Assembly: GCF_002878395.1 (NCBI RefSeq)
Contig: NC_061115.1
Location: forward strand, 148,622,961 to 148,686,960
Direction of reading: 5' to 3'
Source: Capsicum annuum
Lineage: Eukaryota > Streptophyta > Magnoliopsida > Solanales > Solanaceae
DNA: 64,000 nucleotides
Shown: positions 11,878 to 24,939 of the stretch, one piece after another
Position numbering within the stretch: position 1 is the first letter of the stretch
Layout: the number at the start of each line of letters is the position of its first letter
Translations under genes and position numbers: made by a program
The notes under the pieces: model-generated
Told to the model about the DNA's origin: nothing
The model's input: only the letters and a program-made list of their open reading frames with translations
The model's database searches: none

Positions 11878-12336
11878 ACAACCCCAAATTAATATGTTGT
11901 GTGTGTTGAGTTCAAAATTTTTCACAGTCACATCAAAATTTTGAATTCATATAAGAATAATTAATCTTTAGATACTTAAATTGCTCGTTTGCCTCATTCT
12001 TCTCCTCTTTTCAATCAAGTTAAATGTATGATCTTTTATGGCTTTCTCTTTGAGTTCTCTTGAAAGTAGAAATAGTATTTCACATTCCATGATGTTGTTT
12101 TATTTGAATTTGATTTGTGTGAGCTTATTTAGATAGTTTGTGCTTGTTGGAGTCATTATTATGGAATGGATGTCTTATTTTACATTTTAATTGGTTATTT
12201 GTCCAATTGATATTTCTTGTCTAATTAGTGTGGTGGGTGACTCAACTAGGATAGTATGAGCACTATGAATGAGTTTGGAGATGATTTGGTGAAATGAGCT
12301 TGACCCCATGTGCTTCTATTTTATTTTTCCAAGATA
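11878..12336 (+). other. 3' region of a plus-strand Tat-like element, probably B
   Basis: Non-coding plus-strand sequence that resumes after element A and continues across the solo LTR to a polypurine tract near 16480. Assignment to B is inferred from position and orientation, not from a second copy. Confidence 0.35.
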
Positions 12337-12341
12337 TTAGT

Positions 12342-15300
12342 TATAACGCCCCGATTTTCTGAACCAAAATGCTACACGGTGCTCATGACCGCGAAGGACC
12401 ACAAGCTAACCCATGATTGATATCTGTACTTGTAAACTGCATAATATCTCATAAAATGCAGAAAAAATGATCTGAAAGGCCGTAAGTTTCAAATCTGATA
12501 AAAACTTAACATCTGAGTGAGGTATGAAATACCCAAAACAACGGAAATAAACTGTCTAAACATGATAGTCTAAAAGCCTCTAACTTTCTGAACAAGGAGT
12601 TGAAGGAACATGTCTCCAACTAACTCCATCTACTAAAATGTCTAAGTACTAAGGTACTAAAATAAATAAATAATCATATCGCCCACGAATGAAAATGACT
12701 CACTGCTAACTCTCACTTTTGAAATCTGCCATGCTACTGTTGTGCTGGAACTCGTGCCTCTAAACCTATGATGTAACATAAGAGAAAGCACCATAGCATA
12801 AATGCATTAGTACAACTGAATGTACTGAGTATACGAGTGAGGTAGGCTAAATGTAAATGGTTTATATGGATGAACAATGTTGAATGATATGAACGTAAGA
12901 ATACATACATGCATAAGTAACTATAACTAAACTCATGGTGATACTGACTAATGAGTCTGAATACTGACAACATGAGTTTACTGATACTGAGGTACTGAAT
13001 AGATGAACAACTATTTCTTACAGTTTGAATTATGAAGAACTGGTCTGATTAACTGTGTCTTACAGTTCTGAAACTAAATACTGATAACGTGAGTTATGAT
13101 GACTAATATAATTGATATAACTGTGATGATCGGCCTAACCTATGTAACTGATACTAAGCGACTATATTTGAAAGTCTAAGTTCTAATGGAACTATCTAAG
13201 TTCCATTCTGTATGGAGTAATTGAATCTGAGATCAATCCTATCTAGCGGGTGATCCTAAAGTCTATTTATAATGATAAGGATTAAATGTATCTAACAGTC
13301 CTGAATCTGTATTGCTGAACTGAATTGACTGTATTTGACAGTCCTAATTCTGTAACTGAAACTGTGGGATGTATTCACCTAATTGACATGCCCCATGCTA
13401 AACTAACTGGGGTTCTGATATGAATGATAACATGAGTGACTGTATCTGATAGTCCTGAGTCTGATGGAACTATTTGAGTTCCTTACTGTAACTGAGTTGA
13501 CTGTATCTGACAGTCCTAAAAATTTGAAAAACTATCTGAGTTCCTTTACTGAGACTGATACTGAAAATGTAGGAGGTAGTTATATAACCAACATCACTTA
13601 TATGTGCCAATATAGCTAAACTGGGGTCCAATATCTACCCTGACTGGAGGGGTGTCAATACTGTGCCACTGATAAAGACAGGCTGTGAGAACCCTTTACT
13701 GGCAGGTACTCAAAATGAGAATGGTGGGAACCCTCTACTGGCAGGTTAGGCCACCTCATCTTTCCTCAACTAGTAGGTATGATGTCTCAACCTACGCTGG
13801 CTATGTAGTTCTAGAATGCAAGGATTGCTTCTAGGAATCACACCCTCTACTGGCAGGTGAGTTCCCATCCTTGGGTTCACTCGGTACTAACTTCTACTCC
13901 CAACTGAAGAGACTAAACTGATTAATTAAGCTGAACTGAACTGATTAGCTGAACTAAACTGATTAGCTGAACTGATACTAGTGGTATTATTTAGTGGAGC
14001 TAAACTGAGTTTACTGAGTTTCATTGACTGACAGAATGTATTGATGTCTGAGGACTGACTGACAGTACTGTTGTTACTGAGATTTTTACTTGGAATACTA
14101 AAATCACTGAATTTACTGAACTACTGAAATTTCTATGATTTCCTGAGTCACATAGTTAACTGAGTTCTATGGATCATTGCTTGACTATGAGTATCGTGAA
14201 ACATGACATGGCTCTAGGCCCATAACTATATTTTTTGGGTACAAGTATCCCCAGGAATCGATAGAGGAAATTGACACACAACACTTTTTGATCATAGGAA
14301 TAACATCCAAAATTCATAATACCATAAGTAGGGGATTTCATACTACACATGCTTCTCAACACCATATACATGAAAAGGAATGCATATAATATGTAAATAC
14401 TTGCATAACTTCAATTTTATAAGCATTCCATATCACATCGACAATACACAACAATTAGCATGGAATTTAAGTTGAGTCATAAGGAATAGAGCATGGTCTT
14501 GTCATTTAAGTTCTATTTAGCTATAACACATGATTTCTAGTCTCTTATGTCTTTTATCAAACACCTTGCATGCACACCTTGTGGCATAGGCATATTCATC
14601 ACCTTAATGATTTAAACCACCCAAAATTCATATATTTCAATTTGTATGTCATCCTAGTTTCATAAAATCACATAAAGATTCTAATTTGGGAGTTGTATAA
14701 CAATCAATCACACAAACATAATGAACCCACAACATAACTTCATGATTCATAGTTTAAAAAAGGGTTCTTGAACTCCACGGATGAAAGGAATCCGTGGATG
14801 AACACTATACATACCTTAAAGCTTGATCTTGAAAGAGACCTAATGTTTCTTGTAGGTTCTTGAAGAAATCCTTAGTCTTGCTCTTGATTTTCCTTGACTA
14901 GGGTTTAACCCCTTTGGGAGAGAATGTTCTTGTTCTTGAGGAGAATGAGAAAATGCCTTCTTAGGGCTTTAATACCGTGTTTATACTGAGGTAAAAGGAC
15001 CAAAATACCCCCACAAAATTACCTCCCAATTGCTGAAATTATCAGCTGACGACATGGGTTGATAAGCCGTCAGATTTGTGATAGCCCGTCAGCCCAGGTC
15101 GTCACCTGAGAGCTGGAATTTTTGACATTCTGCCTAAGTCTGATGACATTGTTCATAAGTTATCATAAATGTCGTCAGAAATGTGATAGGTTATCAGAAA
15201 TGTCGTCAGAATTGTGATAAGTCATCAGAAATGTCATCACACAATTTTCAGGCTGACATGTTGGAGTAAAATGGGCATAACTTTTTACTCCGATATCGAA

Positions 15301-15595
15301 TTTAGGCGAAATTGGTATCATTGGAAAGATAATTCAATTATATATCTATTGGAGGGTCATGAGCTTAAAAGTTTATAGTATAATGAGAGATATGCTCGTT
15401 TAAATTTGACTACAGCAATATCCTTCCCAAGAATTCAATCTGTAAGGAATGTTTTGATTCATCTAATAGCTTGGAGTTATTTGAAGACTTAATATACATC
15501 TAACTTGCTCGTAAAACTATAAAAGAACCATGATGTACCATGCATGAGCTTAAAACATGGAACTAATATTGGTCTGGATTTTTTGGGGTGTTACA
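12342..15595 (-). mobile_element. Solo LTR of a chromovirus (H-like), 3254 bp
   Basis: Minus-strand LTR opening TGTAACACCCC at 15595 and closing GGGGCGTTATA at 12342. It is flanked by a perfect TTAGT duplication (12337-12341 and 15596-15600). There is no primer site or polypurine tract at either edge and no internal genes, so it is a recombined solo LTR. It resembles the H LTR at 52899-55325. It holds five CTGTATCTGACAGTCCTGA-like repeats (near 13050, 13287, 13329, 13439, 13499) and several CCTCTACTGGCAGGT repeats (13690-13860). A palindromic word array lies at 15040-15250. Confidence 0.85.
14975..14990 (-). promoter_or_regulatory. TATA-like box in solo LTR
   Basis: The minus strand reads CTCAGTATAAACACGG. 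It sits just downstream of the GTCATCAGAAATGTCGTCAG word array, matching the promoter layout of other LTRs here. Confidence 0.4.
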
Positions 15596-16512
15596 TTAGT
15601 TTTCATGTACACCAGGTTTTTGTTGAAATGTCGATGAGAGAAGAATTCCTTGAATGCTTGTAATGATTAATGTGATCTTTCATGGGGCATGATATGATCA
15701 TTATTGAGTCATAACTTTGACTCCAATTGGTCCTAAATAGTGAATAACCAGAATTTATTGGTTGAAGTAGTTTGCTAAGAATTATGGCATCCATGGCTTT
15801 TGTGATCAACATGCCTAACATGGAACCCACGAGTGAAGTCTAAGTAATCTAAGAGACATGAATGCTTGTCTTGACGAATGATAGATTGGGTGATGACATT
15901 CTTAAGAGTAGTGAGTCATTCTTATTCCTATTGGTAGTCATGGATGTTCTATGTGCTAGAATGGTGAAATATGAAGAATGTGTGACAATATAGAGTCCAA
16001 ATGGGTGAGCATTCTAATGAAGAGTCCTATAAGTTGTAATGATGAAGTTACCTTGCATCCACCTTCATTTTTCATTAGCTTTATTTTCTTTCTTAATACA
16101 TGAAAATCACAAAAACATGGTTTATCCTTTTTTGCTTAGGTTATGGTCTTTACTTTTTCATAGGTATGTCTCCAAGGATGAATTTTCCATGGGATGCTAA
16201 GAAGACACTGCTCTGGATAAGGACAAGGCACAAGATAAAACCAAAAGGGCAAAGAACCAACCTCTAAAGAAATCCAACTAGGCTCAAAGTTTAAACCAAG
16301 ATAAATTGCCTTTTGTAGCGAACCTACTTAGAGGATCTCAGTCTGATGAGGCTCCTACTGACACAGTACGACCACCCACTGACATGGACATGAATGCCTA
16401 GTGTGCCATAGAGAGTCTTTACCTTCTCTACTCTCTTTTTATTATTGTATTAGGGACAATACAACAATTTGTAGTGGGGGTGGGGAATAGTGGGGAATTC
16501 TTATTATTCATT
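15596..16512 (+). other. 3' region and polypurine tract of a plus-strand Tat-like element
   Basis: Continuation of the host element after the solo LTR. A TTTTCATAG acceptor-like site near 16155-16163 precedes an ATG at 16166 and a broken hydrophilic, lysine-rich frame to about 16400 that I do not recognise. It may be the third frame of such elements. GTAGTGGGGGTGGGGAAT at about 16471-16488 is a good polypurine tract. TGATAG at 16513-16518 could be the first six bases of the missing B 3' LTR, interrupted by element C. Confidence 0.4.
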
Positions 16513-16518
16513 TGATAG

Positions 16519-18355
16519 TGACACGACCCAAACCAGTCCCTTGTCGTGATGGGCTTCGTAAGTCCAACCAGGACCCGGGACCACCCCCGATACCCAACCC
16601 AACCTCCAAACACATACCCTGAGTCAGATAAATTCCATGTATATAAAAGGATAGTGTATTTATAGATATACTGACTTTGGAATAACTCTACTTCCTAAGC
16701 CAACCCAACCAAGTCAATTCGTCCTATAACCTACCAACCCAAGACAATTACCCAATATGTTAATGTAATAATCCAAAACATAATGGAATAATCATAAGTC
16801 AAATAGTCCATCAGTGTCAGCCCCAATACCAATACCAATACCAATGCCAAGAATGACACTAATACTAACACTGCCCATACCAACCCATAGTATTCCTATA
16901 AAGCCTCTATCCGAAAGTAAAACAATATTCGATCAGGACATGCCCTCGACCATATCCAAAACAAAAACCATTGTTACACAACCAAACAACCAATTCATTT
17001 ATTATTAATCAAGGCTATAAGAAGTGGTATCGTCATACCAACTATAGCTTTCAAGCAATGTCCTTAGCCAACCTTTTCAAAGGATTCCCATGTACCCAAA
17101 GATTACATTAACAATAATTTTACTTGGGGATTCCCATGTACCTCACAAGTAGTTCATTATTATGCTTACTTAGGGGATTTCCTCGCACCCTGCAAGGCTT
17201 TCAATTAAACTATAACCATGACCACCAAGACCTTACCATTTAAAACCATCCAAACCAAGTTAGGGTTCCATTACTACTTTATACCATGCAAAGTTTTCAA
17301 TAAAAGTTTAACAATGTAACAAAAGCATTCTCATAGGCATTTTATCAAATATGTTGAGGGCATATAGTTTCCAAAACCAAAACCATGTACCAATCGACCA
17401 TTTCCATGCAACCATATGTTCAAACCACCATTAAAACATGAAAATCCATAATTAAGACATGGTATAACCATAACCAACCATTTATAACAAAAAAACCCAA
17501 TATATAGTTCAAACCCAAAACCATACAACAATTATGCCATGAAAACCATACATTGAATCATGCCTTTATTTGAATTAAAAATGAAGGAGGAGTAACTTTC
17601 CTTAGATTATGAAGAAGATGGAGAGAAACCACCATTGTATGCCCCAAATTGATTCTATTGAAGAAACCCTAGCCTTTCTTAACCCAAGACCCTTGAGAAA
17701 ATTTGATAGTGTTTAAGAGAGTTTGACTGATTTCAAATAGGTTAAATAATATCCCAAGAGTGTTATAAGTCATACGGCCTTAACAGGTTAAGAGGGGAAA
17801 TGTCCAGATTACCCCTAACTTAAAATGTATAAAATTCCCACAGGAGGGTACGATCGTACCCCCTCTAACTGTACCCTACCATACGAGTGGTACCCACCAC
17901 TCGTACCTTAGGCATCCCTTGGAGCCTAACACTATCCAACATACAACCACCAAGGCCACTCTTACCCAAGGATACGACCAGTACACCTAACCTATACCCA
18001 TAACAAAATCAAGAGAGGTTGGGTACTGCCCAACATACGAGTTGGACTATACCACTCGTACCCTATCCTCACGACTTATAGTGAGCCACTCATACTCAGA
18101 TGTAGGTTAAGTTACCAAGTTTTAGATTAAGTGAAGGAAAATCCACCCTAATGACCCATCACCAACCATACGACTCGTACCCTCCTAGTCGACCCATACC
18201 AAAAACTCAACCACCCAGCACCACTCAATATTGATAATATACGATTGGGTCACTTGAACCGTACCCTCACCATACGACTAGTATTGTGAATCTTATGATG
18301 TCCAGAAAATCCAAAACCTAGGAAATTTCTAAGGACCAGAACCATGGGTATTTCA
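16519..18355 (-). repeat. 3' LTR of element C
   Basis: 1837 bp, bounded by TGAAATACCC at 18355 (minus strand) after the polypurine tract and GGGTCGTGTCA at 16519. Compared with the 5' LTR it lacks about 650 bp, equivalent to 23900-24545. It contains GGATTCCCATGTACC repeats near 17085, 17128 and 17173 and the palindromic word array 17840-18295. GATAG lies outside at 16514-16518. Confidence 0.85.
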
Positions 18356-18372
18356 ATTCTCCCCCACTTGGA
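18356..18372 (-). other. Polypurine tract of C
   Basis: The minus strand reads CCAAGTGGGGGAGAAT directly before the LTR terminus. It fixes the LTR boundary and the orientation. Confidence 0.85.
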
Positions 18373-18562
18373 TCATTCATCCCCGAATGATGGAACAAAG
18401 AAGTATAAGAATGATTTACACCCTTAAATTCCTCTACTCCTGCCTTTAAGACAAAAAACAATGATTCAAAGAAGCCAATCTTTCCCTTATCAAAGTATAT
18501 AAACAAAGATGTTACAAAGAACACATACTTTCTGCACGAATATCCAAAGAAAAAAATAAATG

Positions 18563-19810
18563 TACATACTTGGACTTTATGTCCTCTTCCGCTTCCCATG
18601 TAGCCTCTTCCACCTTGTGGTTCCTCCATAGAATCTTTATCGAGGCCATATCCTTAGTCCGTAATCAATAAACCTGATGATCCAAGATCTTAATTGGAAT
18701 CTTCTTATAAGACAGAGAATCTAAAATACAAATATCCTTGATAGGCACCACGCTAGACAGATCACCAACACACTTCCTTAACATAGATAGATGGAACACC
18801 AAATGAATGGAGCTCAAACTAGAAGGCAACTCCAATTCATATGCGACATTACCAACCTTTCTCAAAATCACATAAGGCCAACATACCGGGGACTGAGCTT
18901 TCCTTTATTTCTAGACCGCATCACTCCCTTCATGGGAGACACCTTTAGGAATACCCTATCCCTAACCTCAAACTCCAAGTCCCTACATCTTATATTTGCA
19001 TAGTACTTTTGGGGAATTTAGGCAGCCTTAAGCCTATCCTGAATTACCTTCACCTTCTCCATAGCCTGATAAACCAAATTCAGACCAAACATATCTGCTT
19101 CACCAAGCTCGAACCACCCAATAGGAGATCTATACCTCCTACCATACAATATCTCAAAAGGGGTTATCCCAATAATAAAATGGTAACTATTGTTGTAAGC
19201 AAACTCTACAAAAGGTAGATGCTCAACCCAACTACCACCATAGTCAATCACTCACGCACAAAGCATATCTTTTAGGGTCTAAATAGTCCTTTTTGCTTGC
19301 CCATCCATCTGTGGGTGAAAAGCAGTACTTAGACTAATCTTAGTCCCTAACCCCTTCTGAAACAACTGCCAAAAATGAGATGAAAACTATGTACCACGAT
19401 CAGAGATGATAAAAATAGGTAACCCATGCAGCTTCACAATCACTTGTAGGTACAACCTCGCATAATCCTCAACCAAAAATTTAGTCCTCACTGGCAAGAA
19501 CTGAGCTGACTTCGTCATCCTATCCATGATGACCCAAACCAAATAAAATTGATTCCGAGACCGAGGAAGACCGGTAATAAAATCTATGTTGATTACTTCC
19601 CACTTTCATTAGAGCAACTCAATTTCTTGATATAATCCCATAGGCCTCATGTGTTCAACTTTCACTTGTTGACACGCCATGCATTTGGCCACAAAATCAG
19701 CCACATCCCTCTTCATACCATTCCACCAATACATCTTCATAAGGTCATGATACTTTTTCGTAAAACTGGGATGAACAACATAGCGCGATTCACATGCCTC
19801 ATCCAAGATC
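18563..19810 (-). pseudogene. Integrase with chromodomain, element C
   Basis: The zinc-binding part (19806-19609) keeps HPSF...YWWNGMK and the CMACQQVK cysteines. The core keeps the first aspartate (VIMDRMTKSA near 19530) and second (ISDRG near 19400). The third catalytic residue, glutamate in QAERTI, reads QAKRTI near 19290-19310, so catalysis is lost. The C-terminal part runs through FAYNNSYH and YGRRYRSPIGWFE (19251-19018), then RKVGNVAYELELP (18871-18665). The chromodomain at about 18563-18665 keeps KILWRNHKVEEATWEAEED; such domains are thought to steer integration to heterochromatin. Several in-frame stops remain. Confidence 0.85.
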
Positions 19811-19857
19811 CTTTCTCACAAACCATCAATGTCATGAACACATAACCTCCCTTGGTA

Positions 19858-21330
19858 TCAAAAAGTTCCATCACCACTAACCTCAAATACTATCACCTTT
19901 TGCGCACCTACCTCACCCTTGATTTTCATCAACACAGAATATAGCATTTGTTTCTCCTTGATCTCTTCACTAAGGGATGACCATACCACTTTTTGAACCA
20001 ATACACCTCCATCCACGGAGTTAAAGAGACGAGCTCCAAGGTTAGCCGAATGGTGAATATCCTTTACCAACTCCCGCTTCTCCTTTTCCACATGAGCTAA
20101 ACTCCCCATGGATAACCTTCTAAGAGCATCAACAACCATGTTAGCTTTACCTGGGTAGTAGTAAAGACTCATATCATAATCTTTGAAAAGCTTAAGCCAT
20201 CTTATTTGCCTTAGGTTAAGCATTTTCTAAGTGAATACGTACTACACACTCTTATGATACGAGAAGATGTCCACGTGCACTCTATAAAAGTAATGCCGCT
20301 AGATTTTCTATGTAAACACCACAGCTAACAGCGCTAAATTATGAGTAGGATAGTTCTTCTCATATAGCTTCAACTGTTTAGAATAATAGGCTATCACCTT
20401 ACCAAGCTACATCAGAACACAACCAAGTCCTACCTGGGATGTATCACAGTAAACCACAAATCCATCAGCGCCTTCAGGCAAATTCAAAATTGGAGCCGAA
20501 GTTAGCTTATCCTTCATCTTATTGAAACTTTCCTCACAAGCATCAGACCACAAGAACTTTACCTTTTTTTGAGTCAACTTAGTCAATGGGGCAGCTATAG
20601 TAGAAAACCTCTCCACAAACCTCCTAGAGTAGCTAGCTAAACTCAAGAGGCTCTGAATATCAGTTGGAGTCGTGGGTCTAGGCCACTTCTTAACCACTGT
20701 AACCTTTTGTGGATCCACCATGATATCCTCACTGGAAATAATATAACCCAAAAAAGTGACAGCGTTCAACCAGAATTCATATTTTGAGAATTTGGCATAC
20801 AACTGCTACTCCTTCAAGGTCTGCAACACAATACAGAGGTGATTGGCATGATCCACCTCACTCTTAGAATGCACCAGGATGTCATCTATGAACACAATGA
20901 TAGAAAGATCTAGAAACTAATGGAAGACCCTATTTGTCAAATCTATAAACGTTGTTAGAGCATTAGTTAACCCAAATGAAATCACCAAGAACTCAAAGTG
21001 CCCATACCGAGTACGAAAGGTAGTCTTAGGGAAATACACCTCCCTAATCTTAAGTTGATGATACCTAGAACGATGGTTAATCTTAGAAAAAAATTTGGCA
21101 CCTTACAACTTATCAAACAAGTCATCTATCCTTAGAAGAGGATGCTTGTTCTTAACCGTCACCTTATTCAATTCTTGATAGTCTATACACATCTGACGGG
21201 AACCGTCCTTCTTATGCACAATTAACACTGGTGCGTCGCACGAGGACACACTAGGATGGATGAAACTCTAATCCAAAAGATTCTTAAGTTGTTCCTAAAG
21301 CTCATTTAATTCAACTGGAGCCATTCTATA
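19858..21330 (-). pseudogene. Reverse transcriptase-RNase H, element C
   Basis: Would copy element RNA into DNA. The catalytic FIDD box is intact at 20892-20881. The connection and RNase H entry are clear at 20802-20407: FLGYIISSEDI, KWPRPTTPTDIQS, LTKLTQKKVKFLWSDACEESF and VVYCDTSQVGLGCVLM. RNase H continues to the LSMGSLAHVEKEKRELV linker (20223-19858). Stops interrupt the N-terminal and middle RNase H portions. Confidence 0.85.
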
Positions 21331-21960
21331 AGGTGAAATAGAAATTGGACAAGTGTCTAAAACCAGATAAATCCCAAACTCAATCTCCCTATCAAGAGAA
21401 ATACCAGGAAGGTCATCAAGAAAGACCTCAAGAAACTCTTTCACTACTGAAACTGAATGCAAAGAAGGACCTTCTGAGTTAGAATATTTTACTCGGACTA
21501 TATGATAGAGACACCCTTTGGAGACTAATTTCTGAGCTTTAAGATATGATATAAACTTTTCCTTAGGAACTAGGGAACTAGTATCCCATTCAATAACTGA
21601 CTCACCAGGGAACCCAAAGACAACCTTACGGGTCCGACAATCTAAGGACGCATAGCATAAGTGTAACCAATCCATACCCAGAATATCAAAATCCACCATG
21701 TCTAATTCATAGAAATCCACCAAAGTCTCTTTACCACCAACAGATACCATACACCCTCTATAGACTATTTTAGCAACCACAGAGCCACTTATCGAGGTAG
21801 AAATAGAAAAAGGATCTAAAATAACCTCGATACCAAAACCAAAATACACAACCATAAATAAGGCCACATAAGAAAGAAAAGACCCCGAATCAAATAAACT
21901 ATAAACATAATGAGAAAAGAGTTTCAACATACCAATCACAATATCGGGAGACACCTTGGA
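21295..21960 (-). pseudogene. Protease and start of RT, element C
   Basis: A 219-codon frame, the longest in the window. The retropepsin active site reads SLFDSGSFLSYV, keeping D-S-G. Next come FDILGMDWLHLCYASLDCR, then the linker to RT (VVKEFLEVFLDDLPGI) and ISPYRMAPVELNEL. It ends at a stop at the beginning of RT. The length matches the intact protease-linker unit of this clade. Confidence 0.85.
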
Positions 21961-21984
21961 CTCCTATTAGTAGTGAGTACATGT

Positions 21985-23241
21985 AACTAATTTCGGTCTG
22001 TACTAGTACCAGAAGCAGAAATAGATGCAGAAGCAGTACCCTTTTGTGTAGGAGCAGATAAAGAGGTAATCAAAACCCTATTTGCTCCTGAAGCAACCTT
22101 ACCAACCCGACAGTTTCTAAGAATATGGCCTGGCTGACCACATTTAAAATACTTATCCCTCCCCTCATAATAGAAACCCCAATGCAACCAACCATAGAAC
22201 CTACAAGATGAACACAATGAAGCCAACTGAGCCTTACTAGATTGAGATTGTTCACCATGTGCATTGAAGTTATCGCTAACCTACTGATGCCAGCCTCTTG
22301 ACTGCTTTGAGTAAGGAGCACTAGTTGTGGAGAAGGAACCTAAACTTCCCCACTTCTTCTTTGGACACTTACCACCATCCCACCACATTATTGTTGGCCA
22401 CCACCCTGCTCAGAGAACCTAAACGTCTTACCTTTCTTTTCACCTATCTCAACCTACTTTTTCTTTTCATCCCCTACTTATTACAAAATAACCAACCTAG
22501 AGATGTCCATGTCCTTAATCAGCAACGCGGCCTTTCTTTCAAGGATCAACTTATGAAATAGTCCTGAGGCGAACCTCCTCATCCTGGCCCTCATATCTGA
22601 TACCATGTTTGGAGTATACTGACATAATTGGTAAAACTTCAAGGTACTCCTTGACAGACATCTTTCCTTATTTTAGGTTAAAAAATTCCTCTGCCTTCGC
22701 TTTCCTCAACTCTTGAGAAAAGAAGTCGCCCAAAAATGCTTTTGAGAAAGTCTCCCATAAATATGACTCCTCAACATCACCCTTTGTCCTATGTCATTCC
22801 TCATACCATTGGTATGCCACATCATTTATTTGGTAAGCAGCAAACTCCACCCCTTTCATATTCGTGGCTTGCATAATTCTAAAAATCTTGTCTATCTTAT
22901 CTAAGAAAACCCTGAGGATCCTCCACCATCTTAACACCAGGGAAAATTAGAGGACTCAACCTCATAAACTGGCCAACCTTTATGGCCTCAGAAGATAGAG
23001 TAGTAGATGCACTACACTCATCCTAAAAATCTACCAACTGAGCAATCATATGAATCGAATGATGAAACTCAGCATTCATCACATCGGCCTAAGGAGGACT
23101 AGGGGAAAAGGATGGAACTCCAGAGAAATCAGGGACTGGACCCTTAGACCGAGTATGGATCCCATGAGTAAACCGTGTCCCATCAAAATCATCCCTAGTT
23201 GGGATAGAAGAGTTTTCGTGAACTTCAGATCATCGAGGCAT
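21985..23241 (-). pseudogene. gag relic, element C
   Basis: The start is placed at the ATG at 23241-23239, preceded by the primer site and leader; the fourth codon is already a stop. The body has several stops and frameshifts. The zinc knuckle near 22110-22160 reads YFKCGQPGHILRNC, so the first of the three cysteines is replaced by tyrosine. It is followed by a serine/alanine-rich linker leading to protease. Confidence 0.75.
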
Positions 23242-23435
23242 AACCTAAAAAGTGGGAAAATAAGGGTTAGAGAAGATTCCAAGACTTAGACTCCAAAGCT
23301 TGAAACAGAACACAAAAAAGAGAAATAGTTCCTAAATGCCTTATAGCCTCTCCTTCTAAGTGTGGCATTGCACACCTTTAAAAGAGAGTCTACTCGACAC
23401 AGATTTGTGGACTACGAATTGACCATGAACCTAAA

Positions 23436-23450
23436 GCTCTGATACCAACT
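23436..23450 (-). other. Primer binding site of C (tRNA-iMet)
   Basis: The minus strand reads TGGTATCAGAGC at 23447-23436, a perfect complement of the plant initiator tRNA-Met 3' end, three bases inside the LTR edge (23451). Confidence 0.9.
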
Positions 23451-24939
23451 TGACACAACAAAAACCAAGGCCTTATCGTGATGAGCATTCTACGTCTAAC
23501 CAGGATCGGGGACCACCCCTGATACCCAACCCAACCTCCAAACACATACATTAAGTCGGAGTAATTCCAAATATATAACAAGATAGCGTATTTGTAGATA
23601 TAATGACTTTGGGATAAGTCTACTTCCTAAACCAACCCAACCAAGTCAATCCGTCCAATAACCAACCAAACCAAGACAATAACATAATATATTGATATAT
23701 ATATATAATCTAAAACAAAATGGAACAATTATAAGTCAAATATAGTCAATCGGTGTCAGCCCCAATACCAATGTCAGGGTTGACACTAATGCCAACACCA
23801 CCCATATCAATCCATAGTAGTCCCACAAATCTTCTATCCAAAAGTAAAACAATATCCATTTGGGACATGCCTCCGACCATAGCCAAAACCAAAACCTATG
23901 AAATGTCCAAAGTATGTGAAGAAATCCACGACATGAAATAGGGCCTTATAGAATATGTAATCTCACCACTTCAATCCAACACAAGCTGATCCCGAATCCA
24001 ATCACTAAGAAGGAGGAGTAGTATGGTCGGTTCCTATATCGCATGAGGATACAGCTGCCCGAAGACGGGTTAGCAAGTAAACAATAGAAAGTACTTAGGG
24101 TAAGGATAAAATAATGCAACCTTTAAAACCATACAAACAAGCATGTAAATTCACAACCATGCATATAAATATATACATAGTCCATGCCGGGAAAGTGAAC
24201 TGGGTTTAGTATTCCTTTAAAACTATTAACTTGGGTATGTGTAGCTTATCCGTCCTAGAACCACCCATGGGCTATATGGGTCCAGTGTTATCCCCTGAAC
24301 GGGCCCTGATGCGTATAGCCGCATGAGATGGAGATACCATAGGAGTATGGGGATTTTTGTGTACCCTTCGCTCTCTATAATACATATATACAAGTGTAGC
24401 TTAGGGGATTCTCGTGTACCCCATAAGTATAGTATGTGGTCACTATGACCAATCCTTATGTTGGCAAACATGAGTTTCCAGTATCCGTTTATTAGCCTCA
24501 CACCTTCACAGTTAGCTATCACACCCCGCCATTATTTCATAATTAAAACCATCGTCACAAAACCAAATCAACAATTTCATTTATTATTAACCAAGGTTAT
24601 AATAAGTGGTATCATCATACCAACTATAGCTTTCAAGAAATGTCGTTAGCCAACCTTAAGGATTTCCATGTACCCAAAGATTACATAACATTAAGTTTAC
24701 TTGGGGGATTCCCATATACCTCACAAGTAGGGGTGGTAAATTGGCGGATCGGATCGGATTTGGATGTATTGAATATGGATTGAGCTTAAATGGATTGGAT
24801 GTAATCCACCCATATAATATATGCGTGAATATGAACTGGGTAAAAATGATTGCTACCCACTTTAACTCTTAAAGACATAAACTTAGAACTTCTATATGCA
24901 TATCAACTTGACTTTTTTATCTACTACCCTACCCTCCCA

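Noticed and set aside
11860..11880. 5-bp target duplication for element A
   Set aside because: The left flank reads CCTAT before 6126. No matching 5-mer adjoins the eroded right end, so it was not claimed.
13000..14170. Apparent satellite array of CTGAACTGA-like words
   Set aside because: The repeats are degenerate, irregularly spaced and confined within one LTR with clear ends, so they belong to the LTR and not to a satellite.
18318..18629. 103-codon minus-strand frame beginning MEEPQGGRGYMGSG
   Set aside because: Out-of-frame translation of the chromodomain and polypurine region of C; the correct frame gives the chromodomain.
22325..22561. Plus-strand frame opposite the gag of C
   Set aside because: Antisense shadow of the gag relic. 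The real signal, including the zinc-knuckle remnant, is on the minus strand.
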